Shown here in pieces: positions 16,367 to 25,048 of a stretch of DNA of 64,000 bases. Position 1 is the first letter of the stretch. The number at the start of each line of letters is the position of its first letter. Source of the stretch: a bacterium (lineage in GTDB: Bacteria; Electryoneota; RPQS01); the NCBI GenBank assembly GCA_016702305.1, contig JADJEH010000002.1, positions 310,001 to 374,000 on the forward strand. Direction: 5' to 3'. The position numbers and the translations under genes are program-made. Under the pieces are notes generated by a model that was not told where the DNA came from, searched no databases, and saw nothing but the letters and a program-made list of their open reading frames with translations.

Positions 16367-18490
16367 ATGGCATTCAAATCAGTAATTGGTATCTTGCTTT
16401 TCAGTTGGGCTTCACTGGCGCAGGCGGCGACGACTCGTGACGATTTGAAAGTCGCCCTGTCCGAACACCTGACCACGCAATACGGAAGCGTCGCGCACAG
16501 CCCGCTGCGGACCGGGATCCTCTTGGACCTTGTGGCGCCGCTTGTCGAGTTAGAACAATTCGACGGGACGTCGGCTGCGGCGGTCTCTTCGTTCGCGGAG
16601 TACGTGCAGGCCGCGCATGAATTGCGCCGGGCCGCGCTAACGTCGTCGGTGATTCCTGCTCACGAATACCTGCGCGAAATCCGGCAGCAGGCGCAGCGGA
16701 CGGATGCGCATCCGCTCTCGCTCCTGCTCTTTGACTATCAGCGTGTGCGCAGCGACGCAGAGCAGGACGACGTTCTGCAATTCGACGGCGCACGCGTCAC
16801 GGCGATCGAGCCATCCGCGCTGCAGACCGGACGCACGGCCGTCTTAGGACTGCTTCACGATTGGACCTATCACGGCGCGGACGTGGCGTTCTCGTTGGCG
16901 GACGTCTATACGAATCTCGGTGATGTGAGCGCAATCGAGGTTGATTGCGGCGATGGCGCAGGTTTTCGACTGCTGCCGAAGTCCGGCGTTGTGCGCGCCC
17001 ACTACAGCGAAACCGGCGACAAGATCATAACCGTGCGCGCACAGTTCCGTTCAGGGCTCGCGCTCTTTGGCCGCGCGCGTTTTGAGGTGCGCCATCTCGA
17101 TGCGCCGCCGCCCTCTGAAACGTGGACACTGACGGCCAGCCACAGCACAGGCGGTCCGGCCGCTACGGGCGAAGCGTACATTCTGTATGGCGCAGGTCAC
17201 ACGATGGTCGAGCGTCCGGTGGTGCTCGTCGAGGGCCTCGATCTTGATAACAGCCTCAATTGGAATGAACTCTATGACCTGATGAATCAGGAATTGCTGA
17301 TTGAGACGCTTCTGGCCACGGGTTATGATGCCGTGGTGTTGAACTACACGAACTCGACGATAGCCATTCAGGACAACGGCTTTCTGGTGCAAGAGCTGAT
17401 CGAAGAGTTGAACTCAGCGACAGGCGCGGTCCATCCGTTGATTATCGCCGGGACCAGTCTGGGCGGCTTGACGTCGCGCTACGCCTTGACCTACATGGAG
17501 CATTATGGTTTGCCCCACAACGTCGGCACCTTTATTTCCGTGGATTCACCGCAGAATGGAGCGAATATTCCGGTCGGTGTGCAGTTCTGGGCGGACTTCT
17601 TCGCGGACGAAGCTGCGGAAGCGGCGGCGGCGCGCGATGCGTTACTCAATCCAGCGCCGCGCCAATTGCTCCTCTATCACTTGAGCTCGTCGGCCGGAGG
17701 TGTCGCCAACCCCGATCCGATGTTTGCCGCCTTTCAGAATGAGCTTGCCGCGCTGGGCGACTATCCGACACAGCCACGCCTCGTATCCGTCATCAACGGC
17801 AGCAGCACGCAGCAGAATAGCGGCTTTCTGCCCGGCGCGCAGATCATCCGCTGGGTGTATGACAGCTTCTTAGTAGATATTCGCTGCAATGTGTGGGCCG
17901 TGAGCAACACCGTGAACACGCGCGTACTGCAGGGTGAGATCAATGTCATTTGGCCGCTGCCGGACACGTTCCGCAATGTGTTTATTCAGCCCTGTCTGCC
18001 GTGGGACAATGCGCCTGGCGGCTTGACGGCGACGATGGCGGAGCTTGCCGCCGTGCCGGCGCCTTATGGCGATATCGAAGCCCTCTATCCGTCGCACTGT
18101 TTCATCCCATCGGTAAGCGCGCTCGACCTCGCGGTGAACGATCCGTTCTTCAATATTGCCGGTGCGGGCAACCTCTATGAGTTGACGCCGTTTGACAGCG
18201 TCTATTTCCCGATCGCCAATCAGGATCATGTGCAAATCACGCCGGAGAATGCCGCGTGGTTCATGTCCGAGATTATCGGTCCGCTTGCGCCGCCGGAACT
18301 GACGATATCGGTCGAGGCCGACAGCATTCGCCTGCGCTGGAGCCCGGTCTTTGCAGCGACGTCGTACGAGGTGCAATCGTCTCTCGACGGCGTCGACTGG
18401 CCGACGGCAGTCGCGACAAATGCGAATGAGTGGGCAGCGGCGACCACCGACTCGACACGTTACTATCAGGTTATTGCCGTGCGCAACTGA
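16367..18490 (+). CDS. Secreted alpha/beta-hydrolase, lipase/PGAP1-like, with C-terminal FN3-like domain
   Basis: The 707-aa product begins with a signal peptide (MAFKSVIGILLFSWASLAQAA). After about 280 residues of unassigned beta-rich sequence comes an alpha/beta-hydrolase core: PVVLVEGLDL (strand and oxyanion region), YDAVVLNY, and the nucleophile elbow IAGTSLGGLTSRY with Ser364. It resembles PGAP1/DUF676-like esterases rather than classical lipases. The acid and histidine of the triad are not assigned with certainty; NQDHVQIT near residue 620 is a candidate histidine. The C-terminus (from about residue 642, PPELTISVEADSIRLRW) is an FN3-type module. Substrate unknown. A terminator follows directly. 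Confidence 0.7.
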   Translation: MAFKSVIGILLFSWASLAQAATTRDDLKVALSEHLTTQYGSVAHSPLRTGILLDLVAPLVELEQFDGTSAAAVSSFAEYVQAAHELRRAALTSSVIPAHEYLREIRQQAQRTDAHPLSLLLFDYQRVRSDAEQDDVLQFDGARVTAIEPSALQTGRTAVLGLLHDWTYHGADVAFSLADVYTNLGDVSAIEVDCGDGAGFRLLPKSGVVRAHYSETGDKIITVRAQFRSGLALFGRARFEVRHLDAPPPSETWTLTASHSTGGPAATGEAYILYGAGHTMVERPVVLVEGLDLDNSLNWNELYDLMNQELLIETLLATGYDAVVLNYTNSTIAIQDNGFLVQELIEELNSATGAVHPLIIAGTSLGGLTSRYALTYMEHYGLPHNVGTFISVDSPQNGANIPVGVQFWADFFADEAAEAAAARDALLNPAPRQLLLYHLSSSAGGVANPDPMFAAFQNELAALGDYPTQPRLVSVINGSSTQQNSGFLPGAQIIRWVYDSFLVDIRCNVWAVSNTVNTRVLQGEINVIWPLPDTFRNVFIQPCLPWDNAPGGLTATMAELAAVPAPYGDIEALYPSHCFIPSVSALDLAVNDPFFNIAGAGNLYELTPFDSVYFPIANQDHVQITPENAAWFMSEIIGPLAPPELTISVEADSIRLRWSPVFAATSYEVQSSLDGVDWPTAVATNANEWAAATTDSTRYYQVIAVRN

Positions 18491-18516
18491 CCGTCCGTGG
18501 ATTTCGTTCGAAATAC

Positions 18517-18546
18517 AAAGCCCCGACCATTTGGCCGGGGCTTTTT
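18517..18546. terminator. Bidirectional terminator between convergent genes
   Basis: AAAGCCCCGACC / GGCCGGGGCTTTTT hairpin (one weak pair) with an A-run before and a T-run after, serving the lipase-like gene on the plus strand and the NmrA-like gene on the minus strand. Confidence 0.85.
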
Positions 18547-18567
18547 GCATCGTGCGGGATGACGAAC

Positions 18568-19515
18568 CTACGGGCGGGCGATCCGCTCGCCGTTCTGCGC
18601 GAGCCAATGCGCAAAAGTCTGCAATTCGGGATTCAGCGTCCGCGAGAATTCCAGGCTGCGCGCGCCGACAAACTGGTCTTGAAAATCGTGCTTGAACTGG
18701 AACATGTTGCCCAGATCATCTGCGCCGGGGAAACCCAGCCCCCGATAGACATCGAATGGCACCGCGAAGTACGGGATCTCCTGGCCGAACAGCTTGCTGA
18801 ACTCGGCGGCATACTGCACACCGGTCGGGTGATCGCCGGCGATGCCGACAGTCGTGCCGATCAATTCGGGGCGCTTGAAGACGCCGTATGCGCACTTGCC
18901 GATATCCTCCGCCGCGATTCCCGGCAACTTCTTGTCACCCATCGGAAGCATGAGCGCGAGATTGCCATCTTGTCCCTTCTGCGGGCCCATCCCGAAGTAG
19001 ATGAAGTTCTCGAAATAGAAGCTGGTCTGCAGGTTCGTCGTGGGCACGCCGATCTCTGCGAAATACGGGTCAGCTTCGCCCTTGCAGTCCAAATGTGGAA
19101 CCTTATACGCGCCGTGCAGCGTCGGCATGCGCGTATCGTCCAGCGCCATGAACTTGCGTGTATCTTCCAGCGTGGACCAGACAACATGCTTCACTCCCGC
19201 GAATTTCGCCGCATCGGCAATCGCCTTGGCCTGCGACGTTTCGAGCACGGGATTAAAGTGCTCCCAGAAGAACGTCACACCAAAGACGCCGTACGCTCCG
19301 CTGAACGCGGCTTTCATGCTTTCGACATCATCCACGTCACCCTTGACGACTTCGGCGCCCAGCGCCGCTAATGCCCGGGCTTTCTCGGAATTCGGATCGC
19401 GGGTCAGCGCCCGGGCTTTGAACTCACCGGACTTATCCGCGCAGATAGCCCGGACCAGTCCGCCGCCTTGTGCACCTGTAGCGCCCAAGACCGCAATAAT
19501 TTTCGGTTCAGCCAT
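18568..19515 (-). CDS. NmrA-like NAD(P)-binding protein
   Basis: A 315-aa Rossmann-fold protein: IIAVLGATGAQGGGLVRAI is the dinucleotide-binding loop, ALTRDPNSEKARALAALGAEVVKGDVDD the second-strand region of the NmrA/atypical short-chain dehydrogenase group, and VKHVVWSTLED replaces the catalytic tyrosine region of classical members. Bacterial relatives act as NADPH sensors or as quinone/isoflavone-type reductases; which applies here is not visible. It stands alone between two terminators. No signal peptide, so cytoplasmic. Confidence 0.8.
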   Translation of the reverse strand: MAEPKIIAVLGATGAQGGGLVRAICADKSGEFKARALTRDPNSEKARALAALGAEVVKGDVDDVESMKAAFSGAYGVFGVTFFWEHFNPVLETSQAKAIADAAKFAGVKHVVWSTLEDTRKFMALDDTRMPTLHGAYKVPHLDCKGEADPYFAEIGVPTTNLQTSFYFENFIYFGMGPQKGQDGNLALMLPMGDKKLPGIAAEDIGKCAYGVFKRPELIGTTVGIAGDHPTGVQYAAEFSKLFGQEIPYFAVPFDVYRGLGFPGADDLGNMFQFKHDFQDQFVGARSLEFSRTLNPELQTFAHWLAQNGERIARP

Positions 19516-19565
19516 AGATTTCCCCTTTTGGAAATTTCGTGAAAAACGGTGATTCTAAAACAACA

Positions 19566-19594
19566 ACGGCCCCATGTTCGAAACACAGGGCCGT
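19566..19594 (-). terminator. Terminator of the tlpA-trxA transcript
   Basis: ACGGCCC / GGGCCGT stem with inner TGTTTCG pairing, followed on the minus strand by a T-rich run (gttgttgtttt). Confidence 0.75.
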
Positions 19595-19615
19595 ATACAG
19601 GCAAGACAACAAGCG

Positions 19616-19957
19616 TTATGAAGCCAACAAAGAATCCACGCGAGCCTGCAGCGCATGCTTGGGCAGGGCACCGACCTGCCGATCCACCATCTCGCCATTC
19701 TTGAAGAACAGGAGCGTCGGGATCGAACTGATGTGGAATTGACGGCTGATATTGGGGGAATTGTCCACGTCCACCTTGGCGAAGGCGACGCGACCGGAAT
19801 AGTGATTGGCCAACTCCTCGACGATCGGTGCGATCATCCGACAGGGGCCGCACCAATCGGCATAACAATCAACGACCAACAACGTATTCGTCTTCACGGT
19901 ATCCGCGAAAGACTGGTCGGTCATCTTGAGCACTGCAGTCGCAGCAGCGTTCGACAT
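19616..19957 (-). CDS. trxA: Thioredoxin
   Basis: A 113-aa protein of standard thioredoxin length with the WCGPC active site (CYADWCGPCRMIAPIVEEL), the cis-proline loop ISSIPTLLFFKNGE, and the KVDVDNSPNISRQF strand-helix unit. It has no signal peptide, so it is the cytoplasmic disulfide reductase. It lies 42 bases after a TlpA-like lipoprotein gene and shares its terminator, so the two are probably cotranscribed. A second thioredoxin gene sits behind dsbD at 55.3 kb. Confidence 0.93.
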   Translation of the reverse strand: MSNAAATAVLKMTDQSFADTVKTNTLLVVDCYADWCGPCRMIAPIVEELANHYSGRVAFAKVDVDNSPNISRQFHISSIPTLLFFKNGEMVDRQVGALPKHALQARVDSLLAS

Positions 19958-19999
19958 ATTCAGACTCCAGTAATGGTATGGCTTACGGCAGAAGCCCTA

Positions 20000-20509
20000 T
20001 CAGGCCTTCAACAGGCTCTGAATCTTCTGCTCAAAGAATTCTTTCGGACGGTAACCAACGACGGTTTCGGCGATTTCGCCATTCTTGCCGATAATAAAGC
20101 ATGTCGGGATCGAACGCGGCTGACCGAACTGCTTCGCGGCCTCTTCACTAAAGATACCGTTGGGATAGTTGATCTTCATCTGGTCGGCGAAGGCCTTGAC
20201 CTTCGGTGCGCCTTCGCGGCCGAACGCCAATCCGACGATTTCGACCTGTCCCTTGTACTGTTCATACAGGTCAACGAAATGCGGAATACCCTTGCGGCAC
20301 GGACCGCACCACGTATCCCAGATGTCCACAATGACGACCTTACCGTAGAACTGGCGAGCATCCACGAGTTCACCGTCCGTCGTCTTGTAGGTGAAGCTGA
20401 GCTTTTTGGCATCTTCGACCTTGACGGCCGTCTGCTTGTCTCCGGCCTGGCCGCATCCTACGGACGCGAGCATGAGCGTGGCAAGTGCAACAGTGAGAAA
20501 TGACTTCAT
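20000..20509 (-). CDS. TlpA/ResA-like thioredoxin-fold lipoprotein
   Basis: Start 20509 gives a lipoprotein signal (MKSFLTVALATLMLASVGC, lipobox ASVGC); in-frame starts further upstream would bury it. The 169-aa product has the redox motif DTWCGPCRKGIP and the cis-proline segment RSIPTCFIIGKNGEI, the pattern of TlpA/ResA proteins that reduce cysteines of apocytochromes or other exported proteins. A reductase of this kind is what a cell with this many c-type hemes would need, but a direct link is only inferred. The gene has its own predicted promoter with an inverted repeat over the transcription start. Confidence 0.84.
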   Translation of the reverse strand: MKSFLTVALATLMLASVGCGQAGDKQTAVKVEDAKKLSFTYKTTDGELVDARQFYGKVVIVDIWDTWCGPCRKGIPHFVDLYEQYKGQVEIVGLAFGREGAPKVKAFADQMKINYPNGIFSEEAAKQFGQPRSIPTCFIIGKNGEIAETVVGYRPKEFFEQKIQSLLKA

Positions 20510-20586
20510 GGCAACTTTCGAGTTTATGCTGGAAATGAATCTGATCATCCGGCCGCTCCCGCATGGTAAGGGGTGAACGAGACTGC

Positions 20587-20604
20587 CTTGGAATTGGTTC
20601 CAAG
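20587..20604 (-). promoter_or_regulatory. Inverted repeat at the predicted transcription start of tlpA-trxA
   Basis: CTTGGAA-TTGG-TTCCAAG, a perfect 7-bp palindrome directly downstream of a good -10 box and covering the expected +1. Position and symmetry suggest a repressor operator. Confidence 0.55.
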
Positions 20605-20610
20605 TCCACA

Positions 20611-20639
20611 AATATAAGGAATTTTCGACGCAGAAACAA
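20611..20639 (-). promoter_or_regulatory. Predicted sigma70 promoter of tlpA-trxA
   Basis: Minus strand TTGTTT, 17-base spacer, TATATT. It overlaps the terminator-like hairpin that follows aroF. Confidence 0.6.
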
Positions 20640-20669
20640 GCCTCGTGCGGCTCGGGGAACTGGCTTGTT
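20635..20669 (-). terminator. Possible terminator of the trp-aroF operon
   Basis: AACAAGCC / GGCTTGTT arms (8 bp) with a 19-nt loop, then TTCTG on the leftward strand. Weak loop geometry; the -35 box of the next promoter lies inside it. Confidence 0.4.
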
Positions 20670-20700
20670 GACCCCTGAAATTCTTGGAGTTGAGTAGCGA

Positions 20701-21723
20701 TCAGGCCGGCGCAAGGTGGCGCCCCACGGCCGGGGCTATCAGTCGGAGGCTGTCCATCAGCCCGCTCAATTGCAGCGGGTACAGCGACTGGTAGCCATCG
20801 GACAACGCGTGATCCGGGTCCGGATGCATCTCCACCATCAGTCCGTCGGCGCCGACGGCAACGGCCGCGCGTCCCAACGGCGCGACCATTTTGCGATGGC
20901 CGGTACCATGCGATGGATCCACAATGATCGGCAGATGCGACATCTCTTTGACGGCGGGTACAATATTCAAATCAAGCGTATTGCGCGCGAAATCCGAGAA
21001 GCCGCGAATACCGCGCTCGCACAGCACAAGATTGTAATTGCCGACAGAGAGGATGTACTCGGCAGCATTGAGCAACTCGTCGAGCGACGCCGCCGGACCG
21101 CGTTTCAGCAGGATGGGCTTGCCCGATCGCGCCACGGCTTCCAGCAGCGTGTAGTTCTGCATGTTGCGCGCACCGACCTGCAGCATGTCTATATGCGGAA
21201 GGGCCATCCCGCACGACTCGAGATCCACTACTTCCGATACGACGGGCAAACCGAACTCGCGTCCGGCCGCTTGAATCCATTCTAACGCCTGTTTGCCCAA
21301 TCCGCGAAATGCATAGGGCGACGTACGCGGCTTGAACGCTCCGCCGCGCAGCATCTGAGCCCCGGCCTGCTTGGCGAGTTCAGCGGACTTGAAGATTTGT
21401 TCGCGTGATTCAACGGAGCACGGCCCGGCCATGACGGTCAGTTCGCGGCCTCCGACTCGCACATTGCCGATCTGCACGACGGTGTCGTCCGGTTTGGTTT
21501 CGCGCGACACGAGTTTGAAGGACTTGGTTACGCGCACCGCCTGCACGACGCCCGGCAATTCTTCAAACAGCGCCGGGCTGAGCGGCCCCGAGTTACCCGT
21601 GACGCCAATGGCAGTCCGCGACTCTCCCGGAATGGCATGCGCGCGCAATCCCAGCGACTCAATCAACTCGACGACGCCGCGAATCTGGGCGGATGTCGCC
21701 TCACGGTTCATGATAATCAGCAC
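20701..21723 (-). CDS. aroF: 3-deoxy-7-phosphoheptulonate synthase (DAHP synthase, type I-beta)
   Basis: First step of the shikimate pathway, joining phosphoenolpyruvate and erythrose-4-phosphate. The 340-aa protein has an N-terminal ferredoxin-like regulatory domain (MLIIMNREATSAQIRGVVEL...) typical of the Bacillus/Thermotoga-type enzyme. The catalytic barrel contains VMAGPCSVESREQI, LRGGAFKPRTSPYAFRGLG, LLKRGPAAS and IVDPSHGTGHR. It is the last gene of the trp operon and overlaps trpA by 7 bases, so the entry to chorismate is controlled together with tryptophan synthesis. Confidence 0.94.
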   Translation of the reverse strand: MLIIMNREATSAQIRGVVELIESLGLRAHAIPGESRTAIGVTGNSGPLSPALFEELPGVVQAVRVTKSFKLVSRETKPDDTVVQIGNVRVGGRELTVMAGPCSVESREQIFKSAELAKQAGAQMLRGGAFKPRTSPYAFRGLGKQALEWIQAAGREFGLPVVSEVVDLESCGMALPHIDMLQVGARNMQNYTLLEAVARSGKPILLKRGPAASLDELLNAAEYILSVGNYNLVLCERGIRGFSDFARNTLDLNIVPAVKEMSHLPIIVDPSHGTGHRKMVAPLGRAAVAVGADGLMVEMHPDPDHALSDGYQSLYPLQLSGLMDSLRLIAPAVGRHLAPA

Positions 21724-22544
21724 TTGCGGTTCTCCTGAAGCACCGGCGCGTCGTCAAGCGCCGCGCGTAGTTCGCTGACAAAGGCGCGCACGAAGCCGCA
21801 CGCCGCTTCCAATGTATTCACGCGACCGATGCCGTCCAACAGCGCGCTGCCGACAATCACGCCATCGGCGACCGCCGCCATGCGCTGTGCGGCTGTCGCG
21901 TTAGCCACGCCGAACCCCGCCAGATACGGTGTCGCCAAACTGGTCCGCAATCCGGCCAAATAGTCGTAGGCACGTTCACTCACAGTTGCGCGCGCGCCGG
22001 TCACACCCGCGATAGAGACGGCGTAAATGAACGGCGCGTTCAGACGGTCTGTCGCCGCGATACGTTCGGCGGAGGAAGTCGGCGCCACGAACGGTATACG
22101 GGGCACGCCGCAGTTCTGCGCACTGCGTTCGAACATCGCAAAGGCTGCACTGTGTACGGGCCATTCAGGCAGGATCAAACCGCACAGCCCGGCGTCGCGC
22201 GCGCGATTGAGAAAGTTCGGCACAGTCACGCTATTCAGATAGCCCATAAACAACGTCGGACCAAGTTCCGCGACTTCTCGTGCCGTGGTGAAGTAGCTAC
22301 CGGACGTCACGCCGCGCTCGAGGGAGTGTTGCGAGGCCGCTTGAATCGTCGGTCCGTCGGCCAAGGGATCCGAAAATGGCATCCCCAATTCGAGCAGGTC
22401 CGCGCCAGCCGCAAACGCTGCCTGAGCCAGAGGCGCTGTCCACTCACGCTCAGGAAAGCCGCAGGTCAAGTAGATCGCCAGGAGCTTACGTCCATCGCGT
22501 GTCGCGGCCCGAGTGAAGGCATGCAGATCAAACTTGTGCGGCAT
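21717..22544 (-). CDS. trpA: Tryptophan synthase alpha subunit
   Basis: Cleaves indole-3-glycerol phosphate to indole, which is passed to TrpB. The 275-aa barrel has the signature GADLLELGMPFSDPLADGPT with the catalytic Glu and Asp, LFMGYLNSV, and the phosphate loop GFGVANATAAQRMAAVADGVIVGSAL. It overlaps trpB by 17 bases, as usual for coupled synthesis of the two subunits. Confidence 0.96.
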   Translation of the reverse strand: MPHKFDLHAFTRAATRDGRKLLAIYLTCGFPEREWTAPLAQAAFAAGADLLELGMPFSDPLADGPTIQAASQHSLERGVTSGSYFTTAREVAELGPTLFMGYLNSVTVPNFLNRARDAGLCGLILPEWPVHSAAFAMFERSAQNCGVPRIPFVAPTSSAERIAATDRLNAPFIYAVSIAGVTGARATVSERAYDYLAGLRTSLATPYLAGFGVANATAAQRMAAVADGVIVGSALLDGIGRVNTLEAACGFVRAFVSELRAALDDAPVLQENRKC

Positions 22545-23700
22545 AGGTACTCATATCTTTATCTCCGCGCCCCGACAGGCATACGATCACGGTGCCGCGG
22601 CATCCGTCGTCACGTAATCGCGGCAAATGCGCCAGCGCATGCGCGGACTCCAATGCCGGAATGATCCCCTCCAATTGCGCCAACTCGCGCGCCGCTGCCA
22701 ACGCCTCCGCATCACTCACTCGCGCATACTCCACTCGCCCGCTGTCATAGAGGTGGCTATGCTCAGGGCCGATGCCGGGATAATCGAGCCCTGCCGAGAT
22801 TGAATGCGCTTCAAGAATCTGCCCGCTCTCATCCTGGAGCACATAGCTGCGAGAGCCGTGCAGCACGCCGGGCAATCCGCGCGTTAGCGCCGCCGCGTGC
22901 TGTATCGAGTCATCGCCTGCGCCGCCTGCCTCGATACCAATTAGCCGCACCGCTTCATCAATAAACGGATAGAACAGCCCGATCGCATTGCTGCCGCCGC
23001 CGACACATGCCAATAGCACATCGGCCTTCAGATCGGCGGCGCTTAGCTGCCGTTTCACCTCTTCGCCGATGACTTTTTGAAATTCGCGCACCATGAGCGG
23101 ATACGGGTGCGGCCCAACGACACTGCCGATCAGGTAAAATGTGTCATGCACATTGGTCACCCAATCGCGGATGGCCTCGCTCGTTGCGTCTTTCAAGGTC
23201 TGCGTCCCGGCGCCGACAGCGCGCACTTCCGCGCCGAGCAGTTTCATCCGGGCAACGTTGGGGGCTTGACGCTCCATATCCTTGGCACCCATGTACACCA
23301 TGCACTGCAATCCAAAGCGTGCGCACACGGTCGCGGTGGCGACGCCATGCTGTCCCGCGCCGGTCTCCGCGATGATCCGCGTCTTACCCAACCGTCGCGC
23401 GAGCAGTGCCTGGCCAAGCGCATTATTCAGTTTGTGCGCACCTGTGTGCAGCAGGTCTTCGCGTTTTAAATAGACGGAGAATCCGTAGCGCGCGCTCAGG
23501 CGCTCGGCTGGATAAAGCGGCGTCGGCCGCCCGCCGAAGTCGCGCAAATGCCGCGCGAGTTCGTCCCAAAACGAATTGTCAGTACGAATCTCCGCGAACG
23601 CTTGCTCCAGCTCTTGACACGGAGCCACGAGCGTCTCCGGCACGAATTGGCCGCCGTATTCGCCGAAGAATCCATGGAGGTCAGGGAAAGAGTAGCTCAT
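22528..23700 (-). CDS. trpB: Tryptophan synthase beta subunit
   Basis: PLP enzyme that condenses indole with serine. The 390-aa product (typical for the TrpB1 class that pairs with TrpA) has the PLP lysine in LKREDLLHTGAHKLNNALGQ, ETGAGQHGVATATVCA, and the glycine-rich phosphate loop CVGGGSNAIGLFYPF. The start ATG overlaps the trpF stop by 4 bases. Confidence 0.97.
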   Translation of the reverse strand: MSYSFPDLHGFFGEYGGQFVPETLVAPCQELEQAFAEIRTDNSFWDELARHLRDFGGRPTPLYPAERLSARYGFSVYLKREDLLHTGAHKLNNALGQALLARRLGKTRIIAETGAGQHGVATATVCARFGLQCMVYMGAKDMERQAPNVARMKLLGAEVRAVGAGTQTLKDATSEAIRDWVTNVHDTFYLIGSVVGPHPYPLMVREFQKVIGEEVKRQLSAADLKADVLLACVGGGSNAIGLFYPFIDEAVRLIGIEAGGAGDDSIQHAAALTRGLPGVLHGSRSYVLQDESGQILEAHSISAGLDYPGIGPEHSHLYDSGRVEYARVSDAEALAAARELAQLEGIIPALESAHALAHLPRLRDDGCRGTVIVCLSGRGDKDMSTYAAQV

Positions 23701-24284
23701 TCGTTGACCAACGACCTGACGGCGTGATTAAAGGCAATCATCTTGATGGGGTCTTTCTTGCGAGGCTCGAGCTCAATGCCGCGGGCAACGTCCACACCGT
23801 AGGGCTGAACCGCTCGAATCCGCGTCTGCACATTGTCCGGCGTCAGCCCGCCTGCCAGAATGAGCGGAGTCTCGGCCGCTTGCAGCAAATCATTGCGTTC
23901 GTAATCGGCATCGTCAATCAGCCACGCATCAGCCTCGGTATGCGCATGGAACATCCCGATTTGCTGACGGCCCCGCACGGCTTTGATGTACACATAGTCG
24001 AACGATTCCGCGAATTCGGGCCGTTCATCGCCGTGGAATTGCAGCACGTCCGGTTCGACAATGGCAAGGCATTCCTGCACATAGTCCGAACTCGGATTTT
24101 GAAACACCAGCACGAGCTGCGACGACCCGCGCGGGACCGCGGCGAGCTTGGCCAATTCACGGCGCGAAACACCGCGCGGCGAATCAGGAACACACACCAA
24201 ACCGACGGCGTCAACACCCAGGGCCACGGCCAGAGACAGATCAGTGGGATCGCAGAAGCCGCAGAATTTCAGCCAGACTCTCAT
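23697..24284 (-). CDS. trpF: Phosphoribosylanthranilate isomerase
   Basis: Converts phosphoribosylanthranilate to the carboxyphenylamino-deoxyribulose phosphate used by TrpC. The 195-aa barrel keeps the catalytic Cys in KFCGFCDP (family KICG), DVLQFHGDE, the catalytic Asp in AWLIDD, LAGGLTPDNV and GVDVARGIE (family GVDVSSGVE). The sequence departs from the family consensus at several usually fixed positions (VPDSPRGVS for F-PKSPR-VS), but both catalytic residues remain. It overlaps both neighbours by 4 bases. Confidence 0.93.
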   Translation of the reverse strand: MRVWLKFCGFCDPTDLSLAVALGVDAVGLVCVPDSPRGVSRRELAKLAAVPRGSSQLVLVFQNPSSDYVQECLAIVEPDVLQFHGDERPEFAESFDYVYIKAVRGRQQIGMFHAHTEADAWLIDDADYERNDLLQAAETPLILAGGLTPDNVQTRIRAVQPYGVDVARGIELEPRKKDPIKMIAFNHAVRSLVNE

Positions 24285-25048
24285 AGAAAAAACTCCGTCA
24301 GCGCCCGACCGGGATCGGGAGCTTTCATGAATGCTGTGCCGATGAGCACGGCGTTCGCGCCGCGTTCGCGCATCTCTTCAAGATCGCGCAGCGTGCGCAG
24401 ACCGCTTTCAGCGACCTTAATCTCGCCGTCCGGGATCAATGTAAACAGGTCGCGGCTTCGCTGTAGGTCAATTTCCAAGGTCATCAAGTCTCGATGGTTC
24501 ACGCCCCACGCCACGCCGCGAAGGCCCTCGGTCTTTTGGAGATCATCTTCATCGTGCAATTCAAGCAGCACGCCGAGTCCGAGCGCATCTGCGCAGGCGC
24601 AGAGTTCCGACAACTGTTCGCGCGACAACATCTTCGCGATCAGCAATAGCGCGTCCGCACCCGCGGCACGCGTGGCCGTAACATCGTACTCATCCCACAA
24701 GAAATCCTTGCGCAGAACCGGCAAATCACTGGCGGCTTTCGCTAGGCGGACATCGCCGAGCTTGCCGTCAAAGGCGTTGACTTCCGTGAGAACCGACAGG
24801 GCCCGCGCTCCGGCGCGGGTGTAAGCTGCCGCAATCTCACCCACATCGCGGCCGGATCGCAATTCCCCTTCACTCGGTGAACGGAATTTGATCTCGGCAA
24901 TTACGGCCACGGCATGATCCAGTCGCAGCGCGGCCCGGAAATCGCGTGGGGCTTCCTGTTCCAGTGCCAGTTCTCGCAACTCCGCGAGGGGCCGCTTCGT
25001 ATCGCGCGTCTCCAGTCGCCGCTTCAAAATGTGCAGCAGGACACTCAT
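24281..25048 (-). CDS. trpC: Indole-3-glycerol phosphate synthase
   Basis: Ring closure forming indole-3-glycerol phosphate. The 255-aa protein shows AVIAEIKFRSPSEGELRS (lysine and phosphate-binding region), LSVLTEVNAFDGKLGDVRLAKAASDLPVLRKDFLWDEYDV, GVNHRDLMTLEIDL and VAESGLRTLRDLEEMRERGANAVLIGTAFM. Separate from trpF, unlike the enteric fusion. Overlaps trpD by 4 bases. Confidence 0.96.
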   Translation of the reverse strand: MSVLLHILKRRLETRDTKRPLAELRELALEQEAPRDFRAALRLDHAVAVIAEIKFRSPSEGELRSGRDVGEIAAAYTRAGARALSVLTEVNAFDGKLGDVRLAKAASDLPVLRKDFLWDEYDVTATRAAGADALLLIAKMLSREQLSELCACADALGLGVLLELHDEDDLQKTEGLRGVAWGVNHRDLMTLEIDLQRSRDLFTLIPDGEIKVAESGLRTLRDLEEMRERGANAVLIGTAFMKAPDPGRALTEFFL

